Source of the DNA: a virus
Reading direction: 5' to 3' (one strand)
IMG/VR virus record: IMGVR_UViG_3300019135_000009
Span: 1-64,000 of that record
DNA: 64,000 nucleotides
Shown here: positions 58,323 through 64,000 of the stretch, piece after piece
How the letters are laid out: the number at the start of each line of letters is the position of its first letter
How positions within the stretch are numbered: position 1 is the stretch's first letter
Translations under genes and position numbers: made by a program
Notes under the pieces: model-generated
What the model was told of the DNA's origin: nothing
Databases searched by the model: none
Seen by the model: the letters and a program-made list of their open reading frames with translations, nothing else

Positions 58323-58348
58323 AAACAAATTAATAATGATGATATAAT
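58323..58348 (+). promoter_or_regulatory. Operator-like element with -10 ahead of two small genes
   Basis: AAACAAATTAATAATG at 58323-58338, then TATAAT at 58343-58348; the -35 is poor. Presumably drives 58428-59091. Confidence 0.55.
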
Positions 58349-58427
58349 TAAAACCATTTTTAACGGGGAATATAAATGATATGCTTTAAACATAGGTAGA
58401 CGAACTATTAACGAAAGGGAAGAGATC

Positions 58428-58748
58428 ATGATTGAGTCGAATAAAATTGATATTGTACTTATAATAAAACAATTTGACAACTTAGGTGTTAAAAAAGAGA
58501 TAAGAAAAGAGGCTCTTTCTGTTTTTGGAGACACCGAACGAGTAGAAACTTACTATTATCAAGGGTTGGATGCAAAGCATATCGAAATTGAAGTTATAGG
58601 GTATGTATCTTTTAATATATCCACAGATTTCTATGCCGATTTATTTAAATTTGAAGAGGTTTTTCAATCTTTATTGTACCAAGGAGTAATCGAATACGGG
58701 AACGGAAATGTTTACAATATAAATAATTTTACAGTCAAAGTCATTTAA
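58428..58748 (+). CDS. Hypothetical protein, 106 aa
   Basis: Not recognised. ATG 58428 with GAAAGGGAAGAG upstream. A ferredoxin-like alternation of helix and strand (IDIVLIIKQFDNLGVKKEIRKEALSVFG, IEIEVIGYVSFNISTDFYADLFKFEEVFQSLLYQG). It pairs with the next gene after 16 bases and lies behind an operator-like promoter, so it may be a lytic gene. Function unknown. Confidence 0.62.
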   Translation: MIESNKIDIVLIIKQFDNLGVKKEIRKEALSVFGDTERVETYYYQGLDAKHIEIEVIGYVSFNISTDFYADLFKFEEVFQSLLYQGVIEYGNGNVYNINNFTVKVI

Positions 58749-58764
58749 CGAGGGTGTGAGAATT

Positions 58765-59091
58765 TTGATAAAAGTATATGAAGTAAATGTTGAAAATAAT
58801 ATTATTGATGCCGTTTTTAAAATCTCCAATATACAGCATGACACTCCTAGAAAAGCTGAGCATATAAGTATGCTCGAATATTTTGAAGACGGGAAAACCT
58901 TAAATGATTTATCTTATACAATGTCCGATTTTTCAATGTTTGGTTATATGGATGCAGAAGTTCAAGGAGAAATGGATTATCCTGAACTGCAAGACATTGT
59001 TGATATTATTGAAGAAATGTATATAAAAGAAAGAGTAAAGATCAAAGGAAAAGCATTTCTTATAAATGGTATTCACGTTATGATTATCTAG
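58765..59091 (+). CDS. Hypothetical protein, 108 aa
   Basis: Not recognised. TTG 58765 is preferred (GAGGGTG 10 bases upstream; product begins MIKVYEVNVENNIIDAVFK); an in-frame GTG at 58756 sits in that site. Small alpha/beta protein with LNDLSYTMSDFSMFGYMDAEVQG and a hydrophobic final strand. It is followed by a long-loop hairpin. Confidence 0.6.
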   Translation: MIKVYEVNVENNIIDAVFKISNIQHDTPRKAEHISMLEYFEDGKTLNDLSYTMSDFSMFGYMDAEVQGEMDYPELQDIVDIIEEMYIKERVKIKGKAFLINGIHVMII

Positions 59092-59100
59092 ATCATGTTG

Positions 59101-59156
59101 ATATCTATTTAGAGGGATGATCTTATTTTATTGAGTGATTCTTTTTAAATAGATAT
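59101..59156 (+). terminator. Long-loop hairpin after the small-gene pair
   Basis: Perfect 11-bp arms ATATCTATTTA/TAAATAGATAT around a 34-base loop, followed by TCTTTTG. Weak by energy but well placed as terminator between 59091 and the helicase promoter. Confidence 0.55.
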
Positions 59157-59199
59157 TCTTTTGTATAGATTTAATAAGTGTCTAAACAGCATTTTTCAA

Positions 59200-59228
59200 T
59201 TGACAAAACTAATTAATAATGTTATAAT
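59200..59228 (+). promoter_or_regulatory. Promoter with perfect operator-like spacer for the helicase gene
   Basis: TTGACA, spacer AAACTAATTAATAATGT (17 bases), TATAAT: the best copy in the window. Confidence 0.9.
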
Positions 59229-59272
59229 AATTGTATTATATTTGTTCCAAAACTAAAGGGAGATGATATGGA

Positions 59273-61555
59273 GTGATTAAACTTAGAGTAAAACCAACGA
59301 AGCGTGTATTTTTTAATGATGAAACATTCTTTAGTATATATGGAGTTGAAGTTCATCCAGACTATTTAGAGTCTGGAGTCAAACTGAATAAGTATGGAAA
59401 TATTTCAATTAAGGGAGTTATGCCCAATCTAAATTTATATGAAGAGTACACAGTTGTAGTGAAAGAAGACTCTTCTAGCAATTATAAAGGTAGCTATATC
59501 GTAGACTCTATTCAAAAAGACAAACCTGAAACAGTTAACGACCAAAAGAAGTTCTTGTCTACGATTCTAACTCAAAACCAAATTGAAAATATTTATACTG
59601 TTTACAAAGAGGATCAAGATGTTATTAACCTGATTGAATCGGGTGAATTTGATTATACCAAGGTAAAAGGATTAGGAGAAAAGTCTTTTCAAAAGCTTCA
59701 AAAGAAAGTAATGGACAATATTGATATGAGTGAAGTTTTAGCCTTCTGTAATAAGTATGGGATTAAATATAATATGATTGCTAAGCTAATCAAAGAATAT
59801 AAAAACCCATCAATTGTTATTGATAAAATCAACTCCAATCCATATGTTTTAACAGAAGTGAAAGGTGTAGGATTTAAGAAGGCCGATGAAATTGCAAAAG
59901 CAGTTGGGTATGATATGAAATCCGATCACAGGATAGATTCTTGTTTGAGATATATTATTAGCGAAGAAAATGCTAATGGTCATTCGTGGATCGGTCGTAA
60001 ACAACTCCTAAATAGAGCGATTGAGCTTTTAAATATTGATAAGAAAGATATTGAAAATCGCTTAGATGGAAATGCAAAAGGTGTAAAAAATGTTGATGGA
60101 GAAAGATTTACAAGAGATGTTGTTTTTGAGGCGGAAAATTACATAGCTCAAAGAATGATTCAATTTAAAACAACTTCTAAGCAACTGTTCTCAAGAGAAG
60201 AATTAGATTCATTTTTAGATGAATATTGTCAAGATAACGATGTTGAGCTGGAAGAAAATCAAAGACAGTTTTTTTATGATTGGAATGAAAACAATATCTT
60301 ATTCTTAGTTGGTGGAGGAGGTATGGGTAAGAGCTGGTTACAAAGAATACTATTAGAGTTAATTGACAAAAAGAGTTTAACCACAGCATTATTAGCACCA
60401 ACAGGTAAGGCGAGTAAAGTTATGACTGGTTATACTGGAAGACAAGCTTCAACTATTCATCGTAAAACGGGAGTGTTTGGAGAGGATGAAAATGCAATAA
60501 ATCCTATCACTGAGGATATTATTATTGTGGATGAAAGCTCTATGTGTGATGTTTTCATTTTGTCAAAACTCTTCAAATCAATTCAAAATGAGAATGCGCG
60601 AATTTTATTTGTAGGAGATGACTTTCAATTACCAAGTGTGGGGGTTGGAAACTTCTTATACGACTGCATTAATAGTTTGAGTATTAAAATTTCAAAGTTA
60701 AAGAAAGTCTTTAGACAAGCAGATGGAGGGATTTTAGATATCTCCACCAAAGTTAGGAATGGTGAAATATTTCTTAATGAAGAAGCGGAAGGTCGTATCC
60801 AGTTTGGCAGAGACTGCGTATTTTGGCTGTCAGATCAAAAATATGTTCGCGATGGAGTAATTAAAAATTATAAAAATGTTTTAAAGAGATTTAGTCATGA
60901 TGAGGTTGTTATCTTAACTCCAACAAATAAAGGAAAACTTGGGACAATGGAGCTTAATAAAGAAATCCAAAAAATTGTGAACCCTCCATCAGATAACAAG
61001 AAAGAGAAGAGGGTAGGTAACAAGGATAACCAAGTAACATTTCGTGTGGGAGACTCAGTGATGAACACAGTGAATACGTATAGAGTAGAAACATCAGATG
61101 GTGGTTTGGCAGATGTGTTCAACGGAGATACAGGGATAATTGTAGACATTAATGAAGAAGAAAAGGTTTTTATCATTGATTTTGATGGCATTAAAGTTAA
61201 ATTTAAATTTGGAGTAATTCTTACGAATATCGTTCATTCATGGGTTACTACAATTCACAAGTCTCAAGGTAGTCAATATAAAGTAGTCATCGTCATTATT
61301 GATAAATCATCAAAATATCAATTAAATGCAAACCTAATTTATACTGGTTTTTCACGTGCTAAAGAATTTATGTTGGTTTTAGGACAATCAGAAGCAATTA
61401 ATCATGGAATTAGAAAATTTGCAAATATGGAGAGAAGAAGCTTTTTGCAAGAGTGCCTTAGCGATTTTAATGAAGATAAAACTAAATCTTTTGTGTCTGA
61501 AAAAACAGTCGAAAAAGTTGAAGAAAATAGCGAAAACGAGCTTTGCTATTTGTAA
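59273..61555 (+). CDS. RecD2/TraA-like DNA helicase, 760 aa
   Basis: GTG 59273; an ATG five bases upstream is followed at once by a stop (ATG GAG TGA), with GGGAG as ribosome binding site. The N-terminal 300 residues carry helix-hairpin-helix-like GLGEKSFQKLQKKV and GVGFKKADEIAKAVG segments, as in RecD2. The superfamily 1B helicase core has Walker A GGGGMGKSWLQRILLELI, APTGKASKVMTGYTG (motif Ia), IIIVDESSMCDVF (II), ILFVGDDFQLPSVGVGNF (III), and VTTIHKSQGSQYKVVIVII plus YTGFSRAKEFMLVL (V, VI). It unwinds DNA 5'-3' in replication, recombination or repair. Its promoter carries the operator-like spacer, so expression should be lytic. Confidence 0.9.
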   Translation: MIKLRVKPTKRVFFNDETFFSIYGVEVHPDYLESGVKLNKYGNISIKGVMPNLNLYEEYTVVVKEDSSSNYKGSYIVDSIQKDKPETVNDQKKFLSTILTQNQIENIYTVYKEDQDVINLIESGEFDYTKVKGLGEKSFQKLQKKVMDNIDMSEVLAFCNKYGIKYNMIAKLIKEYKNPSIVIDKINSNPYVLTEVKGVGFKKADEIAKAVGYDMKSDHRIDSCLRYIISEENANGHSWIGRKQLLNRAIELLNIDKKDIENRLDGNAKGVKNVDGERFTRDVVFEAENYIAQRMIQFKTTSKQLFSREELDSFLDEYCQDNDVELEENQRQFFYDWNENNILFLVGGGGMGKSWLQRILLELIDKKSLTTALLAPTGKASKVMTGYTGRQASTIHRKTGVFGEDENAINPITEDIIIVDESSMCDVFILSKLFKSIQNENARILFVGDDFQLPSVGVGNFLYDCINSLSIKISKLKKVFRQADGGILDISTKVRNGEIFLNEEAEGRIQFGRDCVFWLSDQKYVRDGVIKNYKNVLKRFSHDEVVILTPTNKGKLGTMELNKEIQKIVNPPSDNKKEKRVGNKDNQVTFRVGDSVMNTVNTYRVETSDGGLADVFNGDTGIIVDINEEEKVFIIDFDGIKVKFKFGVILTNIVHSWVTTIHKSQGSQYKVVIVIIDKSSKYQLNANLIYTGFSRAKEFMLVLGQSEAINHGIRKFANMERRSFLQECLSDFNEDKTKSFVSEKTVEKVEENSENELCYL

Positions 61556-61562
61556 TCTTAAT

Positions 61563-61591
61563 TTGATAAAACTAATTAATAATGATGAAAT
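61563..61591 (+). promoter_or_regulatory. Weak operator-like promoter ahead of the accessory gene
   Basis: TTGATA, exact core AAACTAATTAATAATGA, degenerate -10 TGAAAT (+ strand). Confidence 0.6.
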
Positions 61592-61609
61592 AATTAAAGG
61601 TGGTTGTGT

Positions 61610-62839
61610 ATGACTAAAACGAAAAGGTATGTGCGGATTTTGAAGGCGGGTAAACCTTCGTACTGGTATGTGGATAAGGTCGGTCAGGTGTTCGAGATCG
61701 AACGAGATTCTAATTTCTACACAACGCGGAGAGGAGATGGACGATTAGCGGCAATAAGAAAAGAAGACGCCGAACTCATCGTCACAGAAAAGCGTCCGGC
61801 TGAGGTTGGCGAGCGTGTCTTGATTACGGAAAAACCAGTCCGTAAAGACTACGAAATTTATGAACCTGTGACAGTAGACAACGTTAATATTTACGGTGTT
61901 GAATCGTACAAGAACGGTCGTCCAATATTCTTAAACCATTACGAATACGAAGTCATCGTCAATAACGAAGTTAAAAACGAGGAGGCTGACGAAATGAATA
62001 AAATGTTAGTAGATCAAGCGAAAACTGTGTTCGAAAGAAAGGACGACAAATATTTTGGGTATAAATCTCGATTAGGAGATATTGTCATCGGTGGGGCGTA
62101 TTCTTATGCATTCGTTGTTCATTACGCGAAAACAAACGAGGATGTTGTTATTATCCCTGGTGATGTTAATACGGTCACAACACCAGTTTGCACAACAGAA
62201 GAAGAACGTCTATGGAAGCCAGAAAAGACCGCACAAGAACGCCGAGATGAAATCGTTGAACAGGCGAAGGCGGATCTCGAAAATCTTAAGCAACGGACAT
62301 TTTACGGAGAATTACGATACTCATATCGTAACATTGTCTGTAACGTAGAGTTCGTTATTAATAAAGCGAAACGTACTGTTGTCGCTCTCCTCAAATCGGT
62401 AGGAAGAGGTGTCGTAAGGTCAAAAGGAATCGCCAAGGCCGCACCGGACGACTGCTTCAACGTTCATATCGGAAAGGCTATCGCTCTCCACCGTGCACTT
62501 GGTCTCGAAGTACCTGACGAATATCTTAACGTGCCAAATCCAACGGAAGTTCATGTTGGAGATATCTTAACATTTTCCCAAAATGACGAGATGTTCGATA
62601 AAATTCATTACAGAGTGGACTCTGTGAAAGCACCAGAAGAAAATCTTACGATTATAAAAGATGAGCTTACTAATGAGGGAGTCGGACGAACAGCTAGTGC
62701 ATATTTCTCTGCGGTAAAAATTCATTATCACTTTAAATCAGTAAGTCCGATCAAAGAAAAAATTATACTTTTAAAAGGTGTATTCAATACTTTTGTAAGC
62801 GAATTGATGATCATCGATGATAGCAGAACGAGTAGCTAA
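61610..62839 (+). CDS. Hypothetical protein with mixed composition, 409 aa
   Basis: ATG 61610 with AAAGGTGG upstream. N-terminal domain KRYVRILKAGKPSYWYVDKVGQVFEI; central basic-charged region with helices (AQERRDEIVEQAKADLENLKQRTFYGELRYS) and SKGIAKAAPDDCFNVHIGKAIALHRALGLEVPDEY, a segment common in Bacillus phage proteins of unknown function. Bases 61610 to about 62560 use more G+C and CG-rich codons (gtcgt, cgt, acg) than all neighbours; the final 280 bases return to the phage's AT-rich style. This suggests a recombined or recently acquired gene. Function unknown. Confidence 0.65.
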   Translation: MTKTKRYVRILKAGKPSYWYVDKVGQVFEIERDSNFYTTRRGDGRLAAIRKEDAELIVTEKRPAEVGERVLITEKPVRKDYEIYEPVTVDNVNIYGVESYKNGRPIFLNHYEYEVIVNNEVKNEEADEMNKMLVDQAKTVFERKDDKYFGYKSRLGDIVIGGAYSYAFVVHYAKTNEDVVIIPGDVNTVTTPVCTTEEERLWKPEKTAQERRDEIVEQAKADLENLKQRTFYGELRYSYRNIVCNVEFVINKAKRTVVALLKSVGRGVVRSKGIAKAAPDDCFNVHIGKAIALHRALGLEVPDEYLNVPNPTEVHVGDILTFSQNDEMFDKIHYRVDSVKAPEENLTIIKDELTNEGVGRTASAYFSAVKIHYHFKSVSPIKEKIILLKGVFNTFVSELMIIDDSRTSS

Positions 62840-62910
62840 TTTAATTTTAAAAGTAAAGCATAGGGATGGAGTAATCATCCCTAAAACAGTATTAAGAAAA
62901 TGGTGAAGAA

Positions 62911-63117
62911 ATGATTTTATTATTGTTAATAGGTTTTTATTTATTATTAGGATTAGGCACTTATGCATATTGTGTATTCGTGACATATTGGTTTTTAGGA
63001 TTTTTGATTTTTCGAATAGATGATACATATGTAGGAATCTGCAAGTACCCGAGATGGCTTATGTTTTGGATTTATTGGATTGTAAGCAAGGTGAAGGTGA
63101 TTAAAGGTGTGGGATGA
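62911..63117 (+). CDS. Small membrane protein, 68 aa
   Basis: ATG 62911 follows GGTGAAGAA. Two hydrophobic segments: residues 2-30 (LLLLIGFYLLLGLGTYAYCVFVTYWFLGFLIF) and 47-60 (WLMFWIYWIVSKVKV). Overlaps the next gene by 11 bases, so the two are coupled. The role is unknown. Confidence 0.6.
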   Translation: MILLLLIGFYLLLGLGTYAYCVFVTYWFLGFLIFRIDDTYVGICKYPRWLMFWIYWIVSKVKVIKGVG

Positions 63118-63373
63118 TATACTAACGTATCAAGCAGTAAGGTTTATTACAAAAGTAACAGAAGACGATGAGGAGAAAATCTATGAAATGTTTGGTCTAA
63201 TTAAAGAAAGAATTAAAGATCATAAGATCATTGTGGCTCTAGCTAAACAGTGGAATAAATATAATGAGGCGAAGCAAGCGGGATTGGCGGTTCATTTCGC
63301 GGGTATGTATAGGGCTAGCATGTTCATGGCTTTAATGGATTACCTGTCTTATAAGTATGAAACTAGAAAATGA
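63107..63373 (+). CDS. Hypothetical protein, 88 aa
   Basis: GTG 63107 has GAAGGTGA upstream and lies within the previous gene's end. Helical, with DDEEKIYEMFGLIKERIKDHKII and a C-terminal AGMYRASMFMALMDYLSYKYETRK helix. Last gene of the rightward unit before the candidate small RNA. Confidence 0.6.
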   Translation: MWDDILTYQAVRFITKVTEDDEEKIYEMFGLIKERIKDHKIIVALAKQWNKYNEAKQAGLAVHFAGMYRASMFMALMDYLSYKYETRK

Positions 63374-63382
63374 CAAATAATA

Positions 63383-63411
63383 TTGACAAACTGTGACAAA
63401 AGTTCTAAAAT
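63383..63411 (+). promoter_or_regulatory. Promoter of a candidate small RNA
   Basis: TTGACA (63383-63388), 17-base spacer, TAAAAT (63406-63411), beginning 9 bases after the last rightward stop. No ribosome binding site or ORF follows. Confidence 0.6.
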
Positions 63412-63417
63412 TATCTT

Positions 63418-63500
63418 TGACAGAACAGCCTGTCAAAGAAATAAGCTCAAAAATGTAAAAGAAAAGAGAGACTTTAGTCGTGAGTCTCTCTTTTCTTATT
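63418..63500 (+). ncRNA. Candidate small RNA, about 80 nt
   Basis: Between the promoter at 63383 and a terminator at 63497 lie a perfect 9-bp hairpin (CTTTGACAG/CTGTCAAAG with loop AACAGC, 63415-63438), an A-rich single-stranded stretch, then the terminator hairpin. This is the classic small-RNA layout. The hairpin loop AACAGC resembles the bulge of the Y-RNA-like elements, possibly by chance. Confidence 0.5.
63459..63497. terminator. Bidirectional terminator
   Basis: 15-bp perfect inverted repeat (AAGAAAAGAGAGACT and AGTCTCTCTTTTCTT) with a 9-base loop, U-rich on both outer sides. It serves the rightward unit and the convergent minus-strand gene. Confidence 0.85.
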
Positions 63501-63523
63501 TAGGCGAGGCTTTACTTAAAAAA

Positions 63524-64000
63524 TTATTTTGTTCCTCCATAAATATTTCCGTTTACAGTTGATCCAACGTAGACCTCAACTGTTTTTGTTCCAAAGACTG
63601 CATTTCCCCACTTGAATCCAGCTAAAGTTTCAACTAACAAGCGAGAGTAAACCTCTTTATATTTATATTTTCCTATGCTTGTATCTCTTACTTTCCCCAT
63701 ACCTTTAGGTGTGTAAGTGAAAACCGATCCGAAAAGGTGTCTTACCCAATCTCCATCATTGCTTATTACAGAAACTTTCTTTCCATCATAGCGGAAGTTT
63801 CCCTCTGCCCATACGGTAAATTGCTTTGCTCCACCTAATCCATAACCTATTCCAGTAGTCCTTTCTGTCCCTGTAGCCAAAGCTATTTTATTTTTCTGAG
63901 GACGTGGAGAGGACACTTTTTTATTCTCCAGAATATTAATATGTCCAGTTTCCCCTAAAAGAACTGATACCTTACTGTTGTCGTTTTCAAAAGTAATCAT
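63524..64000 (-). CDS. Hypothetical protein, partial at window edge
   Basis: The minus-strand frame runs to the window end; the Met at 64000 may be internal. The visible 158 residues are beta-rich with many Gly, Thr, Tyr (LATGTERTTGIGYGLGGAKQFTVW, SVISNDGDWVRHLFGSVFTYTPKG, VEVYVGSTVNGNIYGG), suggestive of a secreted or surface beta protein. No signal peptide can be checked. Converges with the rightward unit. Not assigned to a family. Confidence 0.55.
   Translation of the reverse strand: MITFENDNSKVSVLLGETGHINILENKKVSSPRPQKNKIALATGTERTTGIGYGLGGAKQFTVWAEGNFRYDGKKVSVISNDGDWVRHLFGSVFTYTPKGMGKVRDTSIGKYKYKEVYSRLLVETLAGFKWGNAVFGTKTVEVYVGSTVNGNIYGGTK

Noticed and set aside
62817-62906. 29-codon ORF overlapping the end of the 409-aa gene
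   Set aside because: No ribosome binding site and it contains a hairpin (AGGGATG/CATCCCT); not supported as a gene.
1-64000. CRISPR arrays, insertion sequences, rRNA
   Set aside because: No regularly spaced direct repeats, transposase genes or rRNA-like sequence were seen. The dispersed operator-like cores are not evenly spaced.

Overview
This window is part of the genome of a large temperate siphophage of Bacillus, organised like SPbeta/phi3T-type phages. The reasons are: low G+C and strong Bacillus ribosome binding sites; a ThyA closely matching the B. subtilis/phi3T type; a Rap-Phr cassette; a late block in the order terminase, portal, protease-scaffold, capsid, neck, tail tube, tape measure, Dit, tail proteins, lysis; a tyrosine-recombinase-fold gene just upstream of the tape measure (position of SPbeta yomM); and a second, degenerate recombinase-fold protein together with a dispersed promoter-associated repeat, as in the SPbeta MrpR/SPBRE repressor-operator system. 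The phage names are recalled comparisons, not searches.

Layout. Positions 1-9922 (+): a partial YqeY-like gene, small regulators, then thymidylate and nucleotide metabolism (thymidylate synthase, DHFR, ClpP-like protease, HD hydrolase, thymidine kinase), a DnaE-type DNA polymerase III alpha subunit and a RuvC-like nuclease. Positions 10052-12269 (+): rap, phr (predicted signal ERNAT) and an HTH-like protein. Positions 12463-48132 (-): lysis genes, tail spike, tail tip, a 3107-residue tape measure, neck, capsid, portal and terminase. Positions 48304-51567 (-): a hypothetical gene, a metallophosphoesterase and a Ro-like (TROVE/DUF2828 plus vWA) protein. Positions 51667-53167 (-): eight canonical tRNAs interleaved with five copies of an undescribed RNA element. 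Positions 53177-55853 (-): PIN-PhoH ATPase, HU and small genes. Positions 56001-63373 (+): a winged-helix protein, a 165-bp AT-rich palindrome, the repressor-like recombinase fold, a RecD2-like helicase and accessory genes. The last 0.5 kb holds a candidate small RNA and one partial minus-strand gene.

Main result. Each of the five RNA elements closes its ends with a 7-bp helix followed on the 5' strand by a 7-nt bulge NNACAGC. Two of them (51912-52035 and 52556-52676) carry a complete tRNA-like body in circularly permuted order: T arm, acceptor stem capped by a 5-6 nt loop, D arm. This is the architecture of bacterial Y RNAs of the YrlA type, and the gene immediately downstream encodes a Ro-like protein. 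I read this as a phage-borne Ro-Y RNA system embedded in a tRNA cluster.

About fifteen copies of the core AAACTAATTAATAATG lie between -35 and -10 hexamers, or just after stop codons, on both strands. They probably form the operator set of the integrase-fold repressor, linking lysogeny control to the structural, tRNA/Y-RNA and helicase units. Rap-Phr adds a second, cell-density-linked control layer aimed at host development.
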